A stretch of 31,259 nucleotides of DNA, taken from the NCBI GenBank assembly GCA_041396125.1, contig JAWKZG010000027.1:1-31259 (forward strand). Direction: 5' to 3'. This DNA comes from JAWKZG01 sp041396125. Its GTDB lineage: Bacteria; Pseudomonadota; Gammaproteobacteria; Competibacterales; Competibacteraceae. Both the position numbers and the translations under genes were made by a program. Below the pieces are notes generated by a model that was not told the DNA's origin, ran no database searches, and was given only the letters and a program-made list of their open reading frames with translations. Below, piece by piece: positions 1-7,811 of the stretch (position 1 is the stretch's first letter; every line of letters starts with the position of its first letter).

Positions 1-300
1 TTTTATTACACCCGCCGCGGACAGTTGAATTTTGCCTGTTCCAGCTGCCATCTCGGTGCTTCAGGCATGATGGTGCGGGCGGACGAACTCAGTCCGGCGC
101 TGGGCCACCCGACGCATTTCCCGGTTTATCGTTCCAAATGGGGTGAACTGGGTACGCTGCATCGGCGCTTTGCCGGCTGCAACGAACAGGTGCGGGCCAA
201 ACCGTTTCCAGCCCAGAGCGAAGAGTATCGCAATCTGGAATACTTTCTGAGCTATATGAGCAACGGGTTGCCGGTCAACGGTCCGGGTTCGCGGCGCTGA
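1..300 (+). CDS. soxA: SoxA, C-terminal part (sulfur-oxidation c-type cytochrome)
   Basis: The reading frame is open from the first base of the window, so the 5' part of the gene is missing. SoxA is the cytochrome subunit of periplasmic SoxXA, which oxidatively couples thiosulfate to the SoxYZ carrier. The visible 99 residues hold a haem-binding CSSCH near residue 12, then the family block with GHPTHFPVYR and LHRRFAGCNEQVRA. The Cys in FAGCN matches the SoxA haem-ligand cysteine that is modified to a persulfide in characterised proteins (family knowledge). The tail EYRNLEYFLSYMSNGLP is also typical. The stop overlaps the ribosome binding site of soxK, 10 bases upstream of its start. The order soxA-soxK-soxB is that of known sox operons, so soxX, soxY and soxZ would be expected just left of the window (inference). 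Confidence 0.93.
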   Translation, partial: FYYTRRGQLNFACSSCHLGASGMMVRADELSPALGHPTHFPVYRSKWGELGTLHRRFAGCNEQVRAKPFPAQSEEYRNLEYFLSYMSNGLPVNGPGSRR

Positions 301-310
301 GGAGACGGTA

Positions 311-625
311 ATGGAAACAAGCATGAAAACAATCCTTGCCGCCGGCCTGCTGGTTGTAGCCTCGGCCAGCGTGCAGGCGACAGACAATGAAGCCAGCTTT
401 AATGCGGCCTGGCAGGACGCGGAAGCGGCCCGTTTGCACGCTGCCGAAGTGAAGCACGAATGGCGTGATACACAAAAGATGCTGAAAAACGCCAAAGCGC
501 TGGCGGCGGAAGGCAAGTACGAGCAGGCGATGGCGCTGGTCGAGCACGCCAAAATGGAAAGCGAACGCGCCGTTGAACAGGCTGAGCAGCAGGCTCGGGT
601 CTGGCAGGACGCCGTACCCAAATAA
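311..625 (+). CDS. soxK: SoxK-like SoxXA-binding protein
   Basis: Small exported protein of 104 residues between soxA and soxB, the position of SoxK (SoxXA-binding protein, SAXB), which associates with the SoxXA cytochrome and stimulates it. A hydrophobic signal segment (TILAAGLLVVASASVQA) is followed by a charged, Ala/Glu/Lys-rich helical region with the heptad-like part KMLKNAKALAAEGKYEQAMA and a second helix EHAKMESERAVEQAEQQA. It contains no cysteine. The start at 311 has GAGGAG about 7 bases upstream; a second ATG four codons later (323) would also give a normal signal peptide. The identification rests on length, composition and position; the family is weakly conserved in sequence. Confidence 0.82.
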   Translation: METSMKTILAAGLLVVASASVQATDNEASFNAAWQDAEAARLHAAEVKHEWRDTQKMLKNAKALAAEGKYEQAMALVEHAKMESERAVEQAEQQARVWQDAVPK

Positions 626-689
626 GGGCTTAAGAAACCGCCCGCTGGCAGCCGTTTGGCGGGTGTGTATTGATCCAGGAGTGCATCAC

Positions 690-2448
690 GTGACCATAAA
701 CCGACGCGAATTTTTACATCTGCTGGCATTGGCCGGTGCTGCCGGATTGCTGCCGGCAACGCGCACTGCTGTCGCTCAGGATCCGGCGACGCTGTATCAG
801 GTGCCGAGTTTCGGCAATGCCCGGCTGCTGCATTTTACGGATTGTCATGCGCAGCTGCTGCCGGTGTATTTTCGTGAGCCGAACGTCAACCTGGGCATCG
901 GCCCCGCCCGCGGACAGCTGCCTCATCTGGTCGGCGAGCATTTGCTGGCCAAAGCCGGGCTGACAGCTGGTGGTTCGCTCGCGCACGCGTTCACGTACCT
1001 GGATTTTGCCGAAGCCGCCCAGCGTTTCGGTAAAGTGGGCGGCTTTGCACATTTGGCCACACTGGTGAAACAGCTGCGTGCCGAGGTGGCACCGGGGCGC
1101 TCTTTGCTGCTCGATGGCGGCGATACCTGGCAGGGTTCCGGCACCGCCTACTGGACCCGTGGCAAGGATATGCTGGGTGCCTGCAATCTGCTGGGCGTGG
1201 ACGTCATGACCGGGCACTGGGAGTTTACCTATAACGCCGACGAAATCCTGGCCAATCTGGCTGAATTCAAGGGCGAGTTTGTCGCCCAGAACGTACGCCT
1301 GACCGAAGACGCCCTGTTTGACGGTGCCCCGGCTTATGATGAAGACAGCGGCCATGTGTTCAAACCTTATACAATTAAGGAGCTGGGCGACAGGCGGGTC
1401 GCGGTGATCGGCCAGTCCTTCCCCTACACACCGATTGCCAATCCGAGCCGGTTTATCCCGGACTGGACGTTTGGTATCCGTGACGATGACATGCAGACGC
1501 TGGTTGACACGATCCGTGCCGAGGAAAACCCGATGCGGTGGTGCTGTCGCATAACGGCATGGACGTGGATCTGAAAATGGCGTCGCTGGTCAGCGGTATT
1601 GACGCGATTCTCGGCGGTCATACCCATGATGGCGTACCGGTTGCGCAGGAGGTTAAAAATCCCGGCGGCATGACAATCGTGACCAACGCCGGTTCCATAT
1701 GCAAGTTTTTGGGGGTGCTGGATCTCGATCTGGGGCGCGGCAAAATGAACGGCTACCAATACCGGCTGCTGCCTGTGTTTTCCAATTATCTGGCGGCGGA
1801 CGAAGCCATGAGCCAGTATATTGATGAAGTACGGGCACCGTATCTGGCGCAGCTCAATGAAGAACTGGCTGTCGCGGACACGCTGCTGTATCGGCGTGGC
1901 AATTTCAATGGCACTTTCGATCAGCCTGATCTGCGATGCCCTGCGGGCGGTCAATGACGCCCAGATTGCACTGTCACCGGGGTTTCGCTGGGGCACCAGT
2001 GTGCTGCCGGGACAGGCTATCACGATGGAACATGTGCTGGATCAGACCTGTATCACTTATCCCGAAACCTATGTGCGGGAGATGTCCGGCAGTGATCTCA
2101 AACTGATCATGGAAGACGTCTGCGATAATCTGTTCAATCCTGATCCGTACTACCAGCAGGGCGGTGATATGGTCCGGTAGGTGGTTTTAATTATGTTTGC
2201 GATCCGGTCGCGGAGATGGGCCAGCGGGTCACCGAAATGACGCTGGACGACGGCTCGCTGATCGAGCCCGGCAAAACCTATAAAGTCGCCGGCTGGGCAA
2301 CGGTTGGTTCACAATCGCCCGGTGCGCCGATCTGGGATCAGGTGGCCAGCTATCTGCGTGATCAGAAAGTCGCCTCATTCACGACACTGAATACGCCCAA
2401 ACTCAAAATGTGGCTGACAATCCGGGTATTGCGGACTATGTGGGCTGA
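690..2448 (+). CDS. soxB: SoxB, thiosulfohydrolase (frame broken by four single-base indels)
   Basis: SoxB hydrolyses the sulfonate from SoxY-bound S-thiosulfonate, releasing sulfate; it is a periplasmic dimanganese metallophosphoesterase-fold enzyme. Translation from GTG 690 (AGGAG 8 bases upstream) begins with a Tat signal, INRREFLHLLALAGAAG. Motifs in order are FTDCHAQLLP, LLDGGDTWQGSG, GHWEFTYN, LSHNGMDVDLKMAS, GGHTHDGVP and TNAGSICKFLGVLDL, all family hallmarks. The frame breaks near 1532 (missing G in CCGGAT), 1925 (extra C), 2177 (missing G) and 2405 (short A run). Correcting each gives a continuous protein of about 586 residues ending NVADNPGIADYVG, the normal SoxB length. Because substitutions are absent and the repaired protein is perfectly family-like, sequencing indels are more likely than a dead gene. 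Confidence 0.93.
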
Positions 2449-2493
2449 CGCTATCCGCCGCTTGGCGCAACCGGGCGAGCCTTTACTGACCTG

Positions 2494-3921
2494 TTGCTGG
2501 CTCCGCTGCTGCTGGCTGGTGTGCTTGGCGGCAGCGCGGCCGAAGCCTCCAGTCAGGCGGATACTGTAACGCTGCCGCAGGCGCTTAATTTGCGCAGTGA
2601 CGGCATCGAAGCGCAGGCGAAAGGTCTGGTGCTGATACTGATGCTGTCGCGCGCGGACTGCCCGTACTGCGAGCTGCTCAAACGCGAGATTATCGGTCCG
2701 ATGATCGCCAGTGGCGATTATCAGGATAAAGTCATGATTCGCGAGCTGCTGCTGGACAGTGGAACCGAGCTGATCGATTTTGATGGCATTCGCACCCGTG
2801 CTGACGCGATTGCCCGGCGCTATGATGAAACGTTAACGCCGACACTGCTGTTTTTGAGCCCGACTGGTGCCGAACTTGCCGGCCCCAGACGCGGTGTCAA
2901 CACGCTCGAGTTTTATGCTTATTATCTGGACAAGGCGATTGACAAAGCCCGCGCTGCTTTGCTGCGCTCAGCGGTGGCAGCCGACAATCCTTACGGTGAC
3001 GTGAGCGTGCCGCTGAACCTCCAGCAGGTGCCCGGTCAGCCGGTCTATTATGCGCTTGGAATCTCCGGCGTGCCGAACCAGGACAACCAGGGGCATACTT
3101 CAAATGCCGGGTTTATCATTACCGATGAGGGCGTCGTGGTTTACGATGCACTCGGTACGCCAGCACTTGGTTTTGAACTGCTGCGTGCGATCCGTAATCT
3201 TACCGACCAGCCGGTGCGCTATGTTATCGCAGGGCATTATCATGCCGATCATATCTACGGCCTGCAGGCGTTTGCCGAGCACACCGACGCTGTCATCTGG
3301 GCGCACCGTGCTGCCCTCGAATATGCCGACAACAGTGGCAGTTTCAGCCGTGGTGAGGACGCCAAACGGCGGCTGGCACAGCGGCGCGAGGTATTAGCGC
3401 CCTGGGTCAACGAAAAAACACGTATTATTGCCCCGCAGGAAACCTTTACCGGTCCCACCACACTGACCCTCGGCGGGCTGCATTTCGATCTGATGCCGCT
3501 GGGCCCGGCACATTCACCCTCGGATACGGCGCTGTTGGTGCGTGAGCTCGGTATTGTTTTCAGTGGCGACATGATTTACGGCGGTCGGGTGCCGTTTCTG
3601 GACAGTCCGGAGGTCAATACGGCAAGCTGGCTGGCGGGTCTGGAGACCTTGCTTGCACTGCAGCCAGCGCCGTGGTTTGTCATCCCCGGACACGGCCAGG
3701 CGTCGGATGATCTGGCTGGGCGATTGCGCTTTACCAAAGACTATATCAACTATCTGCGGGTTACGATGGGCGCGGCAGCGAACGATCTGATCCCGTTTGA
3801 AGAGGTTTATGCACAGACCGACTGGTCGGCGTATCAGCAGTTGCCGGCATTTAACGCCAGCAACCGCGGTAACGCCTACCGGGTCTATCTGGAAATGGAA
3901 TCGGAGGCTTTATCAGAATGA
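2494..3921 (+). CDS. Thioredoxin-fold/metallo-beta-lactamase fusion protein (SoxH-like)
   Basis: Exported two-domain protein. Numbered from TTG 2494, residues about 40-150 form a thioredoxin-like domain with CPYC at 56-59 and a cis-Pro segment LTPTLLFLSP. Residues about 180-460 form a metallo-beta-lactamase domain with HYHADH at 248-253, GPAHSPSD (His340), FSGDM (Asp359) and IPGHG (His400), so a full two-zinc site is present. SoxH and the quinoprotein-relay zinc metallohydrolases share this MBL type; their chemistry is poorly known. TTG 2494 has no visible ribosome binding site. More likely the protein starts at ATG 2438, overlapping the soxB stop, with one base missing near 2490; that gives a good signal peptide ending LLLAGVLGGSAAEA. 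The stop overlaps the next start (ATGA), so the genes are translationally coupled. Confidence 0.85.
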   Translation: MLAPLLLAGVLGGSAAEASSQADTVTLPQALNLRSDGIEAQAKGLVLILMLSRADCPYCELLKREIIGPMIASGDYQDKVMIRELLLDSGTELIDFDGIRTRADAIARRYDETLTPTLLFLSPTGAELAGPRRGVNTLEFYAYYLDKAIDKARAALLRSAVAADNPYGDVSVPLNLQQVPGQPVYYALGISGVPNQDNQGHTSNAGFIITDEGVVVYDALGTPALGFELLRAIRNLTDQPVRYVIAGHYHADHIYGLQAFAEHTDAVIWAHRAALEYADNSGSFSRGEDAKRRLAQRREVLAPWVNEKTRIIAPQETFTGPTTLTLGGLHFDLMPLGPAHSPSDTALLVRELGIVFSGDMIYGGRVPFLDSPEVNTASWLAGLETLLALQPAPWFVIPGHGQASDDLAGRLRFTKDYINYLRVTMGAAANDLIPFEEVYAQTDWSAYQQLPAFNASNRGNAYRVYLEMESEALSE

Positions 3922-4970
3922 GCAACACGCGTCTGCTGTCAGTGGGTGGCATCACTGGCATCCTGATTCTGCTGGCGGGTTTTATACTGCCAGCACTCGC
4001 TGACGAACCCCCGGCGGGGGGGCTGGAGCGGGGCAAGGTCGTCGGTGGCCAGCTATCCGAGCACCCGGACTGGTTCAAGGAAAGCTTTCTGGAAATCGCC
4101 GAAGATGTCGACGAGGCCAACGAGGCGGGCAAACATGTGCTGTTATTCTTCCATCTCAACGGCTGTCCTTACTGCTACAAAATGGTCGAAGAGAATTTCA
4201 AACACGCGCCTTATACCGACTATCTGCAGGACAACTTTGATGTGATCGCGATTAATATCCGCGGTGACCGTGAGGTGGTTTTTAATGCCGAGCTGAGCCT
4301 GACGGAAAAAGAATTATCCCGCCGCCTGGATGTGCGCTATACCCCGACCATTATCTTTTTAAGCCCGGAGAACAAGCCCGTACTGCGCCTGAACGGCTAC
4401 CGCTCGGTGGAAGATTTCAAGCATGCGCTGGACTTCGTAGTTGCCAAAGCGTATCAGCACACCACACTGCAGCAATTTATTGAAGAGCAGGTGCAGGAGG
4501 CTGTATATACGTTTCGCGAGCATCCGAATTTTGCCGCTGTCAGCGATTTGAGCACACTGCCGGATAAACCCCTGCTGGTGCTGTTTGAGGATCGTACCTG
4601 CGTCGCCTGCGATGCCCTGCACGATGATCTGCTCGCGCTGGCTGAAACCCGTGCGCTGCTGGATCCGTTCACGGTCGTGCGCCTGGATGCTCTGTCCGGG
4701 CAGGCGATCATCACCCCCGATGGTACATCAAGCACACCCAAGGATTTTGCCGCAGCGCTGGATATCAGCTATCGCCCTGGCATTGTCATGTTCGATCATG
4801 GTCAGGAAATCCTGCGTATTGACGGGTTATTATACCGTTATCATTTTCAGGAACTGCTGCGCTATGTCGGCACACGGCAGTACCTTGAATATCCCGAATT
4901 TCGTGACTATATGCGCGTCCGTGAGGAAGAGATTTTAAGCCGTGGCCAGAATATCGATCTCAGCGAGTAA
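3918..4970 (+). CDS. soxW: SoxW-like protein with two thioredoxin folds
   Basis: Exported thiol-disulfide protein of 350 residues. A signal/anchor segment covers residues 9-28 (VGGITGILILLAGFILPALA). The first thioredoxin-like domain has CPYC at 83-86 and cis-Pro in VRYTPTIIFLSP. The second domain has CVAC at 228-231 followed by YRPGIVMFDHGQEILRIDG. Both domains keep a CxxC pair. In sox clusters SoxW (with the membrane partner SoxV) keeps the SoxY carrier cysteine reduced and active; that role is inferred here from position and fold. The start overlaps the preceding stop by four bases. Together with the CPYC domain of the neighbouring fusion, the operon supplies three periplasmic CxxC domains. 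The symbol is by analogy: classical SoxW has a single thioredoxin domain. Confidence 0.78.
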   Translation: MSNTRLLSVGGITGILILLAGFILPALADEPPAGGLERGKVVGGQLSEHPDWFKESFLEIAEDVDEANEAGKHVLLFFHLNGCPYCYKMVEENFKHAPYTDYLQDNFDVIAINIRGDREVVFNAELSLTEKELSRRLDVRYTPTIIFLSPENKPVLRLNGYRSVEDFKHALDFVVAKAYQHTTLQQFIEEQVQEAVYTFREHPNFAAVSDLSTLPDKPLLVLFEDRTCVACDALHDDLLALAETRALLDPFTVVRLDALSGQAIITPDGTSSTPKDFAAALDISYRPGIVMFDHGQEILRIDGLLYRYHFQELLRYVGTRQYLEYPEFRDYMRVREEEILSRGQNIDLSE

Positions 4971-5024
4971 GATTGCTGTTGTTATAGATTTTGGGAATTC
5001 GGTGATACTGCAGGAAAGCGCCCG

Positions 5025-5819
5025 ATGCGACCGTTAGCTGAATTTCCCCTGGCTGCGCGCCGTGCCATCCGTATTGTGCTGAGCGATATCGACGACACCC
5101 TGACCACCGCAGGACGCTTGCCCGCCAGCAGTCTGGCCGCACTGGAAGCCCTTAACGAGGCCGGTTTTATTGTCATTCCGGTAACCGGACGGCCCGCTGG
5201 CTGGTGCGATCATATCGCCCGTATGTGGCCTGTGCATGCTGTTATCGGCGAGAACGGTGCGCTGTATTTTTCCTATGACCACGAGCAGCGCAAAATGCGG
5301 GCGTCTTATGCCAAGACCGCGCAGCAACGACAGCAGGACAGGGCGCGCCTTGAGCAGCTGCGCGAACACATTCTGGCAGCGGTGCCCGGTGCTGGCGTGG
5401 CCTCGGATCAGGCCTACCGCATCGCGGATCTGGCGATTGATTTCTGTGAGGACGTACCGGCGCTGCCGGCACAGGATGTAGCGCGCATTGTCGAACTGTT
5501 CCAGCAGGCCGGGGCAACCGCCAAAGTAAGTTCAATACATGTCAACGGCTGGTTTGGCGATTACGATAAGCTGGGTATGACGCGGCGCTGTCTGCGTGAG
5601 CTGTTTGATATTGAGCTGAACGCGCAGGATGAACGGGCTGTTTTCATCGGTGATTCACCAAACGACGCGCCGATGTTTGCGTTTTTTGCGCACTCGGTCG
5701 GGGTCGCCAATGTGCGTGATTTCGAACTGGCAACACCGCCGCACTGGGTGACCCGGCAAAAAAGCGCGGCAGGTTTCTGCGAACTGGCCGAGCTGTTACT
5801 GCAATCCCGTGCCTCGTAA
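5025..5819 (+). CDS. HAD-superfamily hydrolase, Cof/IIB type
   Basis: Cytosolic phosphatase-like protein of 264 residues. HAD motif I is SDIDDTLT (nucleophile Asp and the +2 Asp) near residue 20; motif II is IPVTGRP near 54; motif IV is FIGDSPNDAPMF near 210. The large cap between motifs II and III, with GENGALYF, is of the IIB type found in sucrose-phosphate, trehalose-6-phosphate and Cof-like phosphatases. The substrate cannot be told from sequence. It lies 54 bases after the sox operon on the same strand and may be co-transcribed, but has no evident link to sulfur oxidation. GGAAAG lies about 9 bases before ATG 5025. Confidence 0.85.
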   Translation: MRPLAEFPLAARRAIRIVLSDIDDTLTTAGRLPASSLAALEALNEAGFIVIPVTGRPAGWCDHIARMWPVHAVIGENGALYFSYDHEQRKMRASYAKTAQQRQQDRARLEQLREHILAAVPGAGVASDQAYRIADLAIDFCEDVPALPAQDVARIVELFQQAGATAKVSSIHVNGWFGDYDKLGMTRRCLRELFDIELNAQDERAVFIGDSPNDAPMFAFFAHSVGVANVRDFELATPPHWVTRQKSAAGFCELAELLLQSRAS

Positions 5820-5860
5820 ACTACCTGGCAACAGGCGGCAATAAACTACGCTGCGGCCCA

Positions 5861-7792
5861 TCAGGTCGCAGTCGCGGCGATGGTTTCGAGCTCTTCCTGC
5901 AGTTCCAGCCAGCGGTTTTCCAGCTCGTCCAGTGCCCGCCGCTGTTCGCCTTGTTCCTGCAGCAGAGTTTTCAGCCGGGTTTTATGGGCGCTTTCATACA
6001 GCTCGGGCGCAGCCAGTTCACGTTCCAGCTCCGCCAGCCGCTGCTGGATTTTCTCGATCTGCTGCTCCAGTTTGCGCACAGCTTGTTCGAGCGGTCGCCG
6101 TAATGAAGCCAGCTGATTACGGCGCTGGGCTTCCTGCCGTTTTTGCTCGCGTCGGTTCTGCGCAGAACTGACGCCGCCGGATTCGGTGCTATCGCTGCCG
6201 CGTTCGCTGTTGGCCTGCTCCAGCCAGCGTCGGTAGTCGTCCAGATCACCCGTGAAGGGTTTCGCTGTGCCGCCATAGACCAGCAGAAATTCATCGCAGC
6301 TGCTGCGCAGTAAATGGCGATCGTGCGAGACCAGTATCAACGCGCCTTCGTAGTCCTGCAAAGCCAGACTGAGCGCCCGCCGCATGTCCAGATCAAGGTG
6401 GTTGGTCGGTTCGTCCAACAGCAACAGATTAGGCCGAAGCCAGACCAGCATGGCCAGTGCAAGACGTGCTTTTTCGCCACCTGAAAACGGCTCGACCGGG
6501 GCCAGCGCCTGTTCGCCGACAAAGCCGAATCCACCCAGAAAATCACGAATCGCCTGTTCGCTGGCCTGTGCATCCAGGTTTTGCAAATGGCGCAGACAGC
6601 TCCAGTCCGGGCGCAGTTGTTCCAGCTGATGCTGGGCGAAATAACCGACGCTCAGCCCCAGTCCTTCCAGACGTTCACCCTGACAGGGCGGGAGCAGGCC
6701 TGCCAGGGTTTTGATCAGGGTCGATTTACCCGCCCCATTCGGGCCGAGCAGGCCGAGGCGGATACCGGGTTGCAGGGTCAGCGAAAGCTGCCGCAGGATC
6801 GGTTTTACGTTGGGGTCGGAGGCACCATAACCGGCATCGATGCGATCCAGTGTCAGCAGCGGATTGGGTAGTTTGGCTGGTGCCGGAAAGGAAAACCCGA
6901 ACGGTGAATCGAAATGCGCGGGTGCCAGTTCTTCCATGCGGCTTAAGGTTTTCAGGCGGCTTTGTGCCTGCCGTGCCTTGCTGGCTTTGGCGCGGAAACG
7001 GTCTATAAAGCTCTGCAAGTGGTCACGTTCACGACGCTGCTTCAAAAAAGCGGCCTGTTGTTGTGCCAGTCGGGTCGCACGCTGCTCTTCAAAAGCGCTG
7101 TAGCCACCGGTATACAATTTGATACTGCGATGTTCCAGGTGGGCAATCGAATCGACCACACGGTCGAGGAAATCCCGATCATGCGAAATCAGCAGCATTG
7201 TCCCCGGATAGGCGCGCAGCCATTGCTCCAGCCAGATCACCGCATCCAGATCCAGGTGGTTGGTCGGCTCGTCTAATAGCAGCAGATCGGAGCGGCACAT
7301 CAGGGCCTGACCCAGATTAAGCCGCACCCGCCAGCCGCCGGAAAACTCCGCCACCGGTTTTTGCAGTTCGTGCTGCTGAAAGCCCAGGCCGTTCAGCAAG
7401 CGACTGGCGCGGGCTTCGGCGCTGTAGCCATCAATGGCAGCCATATGGGCATGCAGTTCGCCGATCTGGCTGGCCTGATGCTGTTGTTCAGCGTATTCCA
7501 GCTGCGCTTCGAGGGCGCGCAGTTCCCGGTCGCCGTCGATCACGAAATCGAGCGCCGAACGTGCTACTGCCGGGGTTTCCTGGGCAACGTGCGCTATTTG
7601 CCAATGCGCCGGATAATCGAGATCACCGCTATCGGCCTGCAGATCACCTTGCAGGATAGCGAAAAGGCTGGATTTTCCAGTGCCATTAGCACCAATAAAG
7701 CCGACTTTCTGGCCGCTGTGAATAGTCAGAGAAACCTGCTCCAGCAGCGGTTTGCCGCCGCGTTGCAGGCTGAGTTCGTGCAGTTTCAGCAT
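5861..7792 (-). CDS. yheS: ABC-F family ATPase YheS
   Basis: Intact 643-residue soluble protein with two ATP-binding cassettes and no membrane segments. Cassette 1 has Walker A GANGTGKSS, signature FSGGWRVRLNLGQAL and Walker B LLLLDEPTNHLD. Cassette 2 has GPNGAGKST, FSGGEKARLALAM and LLLLDEPTNHLD. Between them lies the charged arm/linker (FIDRFRAKASKARQAQSRLK) that defines ABC-F proteins, which act on ribosomes. The C-terminal 100 residues are a coiled coil rich in Glu, Gln and Arg. Length and layout fit YheS (about 637 residues in E. coli) better than Uup or EttA. The start lies 19 bases after the stop of the kinase gene on the same strand, suggesting co-transcription. Confidence 0.93.
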   Translation of the reverse strand: MLKLHELSLQRGGKPLLEQVSLTIHSGQKVGFIGANGTGKSSLFAILQGDLQADSGDLDYPAHWQIAHVAQETPAVARSALDFVIDGDRELRALEAQLEYAEQQHQASQIGELHAHMAAIDGYSAEARASRLLNGLGFQQHELQKPVAEFSGGWRVRLNLGQALMCRSDLLLLDEPTNHLDLDAVIWLEQWLRAYPGTMLLISHDRDFLDRVVDSIAHLEHRSIKLYTGGYSAFEEQRATRLAQQQAAFLKQRRERDHLQSFIDRFRAKASKARQAQSRLKTLSRMEELAPAHFDSPFGFSFPAPAKLPNPLLTLDRIDAGYGASDPNVKPILRQLSLTLQPGIRLGLLGPNGAGKSTLIKTLAGLLPPCQGERLEGLGLSVGYFAQHQLEQLRPDWSCLRHLQNLDAQASEQAIRDFLGGFGFVGEQALAPVEPFSGGEKARLALAMLVWLRPNLLLLDEPTNHLDLDMRRALSLALQDYEGALILVSHDRHLLRSSCDEFLLVYGGTAKPFTGDLDDYRRWLEQANSERGSDSTESGGVSSAQNRREQKRQEAQRRNQLASLRRPLEQAVRKLEQQIEKIQQRLAELERELAAPELYESAHKTRLKTLLQEQGEQRRALDELENRWLELQEELETIAATAT

Positions 7793-7811
7793 AGTAAGGT
7801 CAGATCATTCT

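Noticed and set aside
573..689. Earlier start for soxB at 573
   Set aside because: It overlaps soxK and adds residues ahead of the Tat signal; GTG 690 has AGGAG at proper spacing.
61..759. 232-residue minus-strand frame over soxA and soxK
   Set aside because: Antisense shadow of two recognised genes.
1530..2410. Programmed frameshifting or stop-codon recoding in soxB
   Set aside because: Breaks are in both directions at unrelated sites without slippery sequences, and similar breaks occur in many genes of the window.
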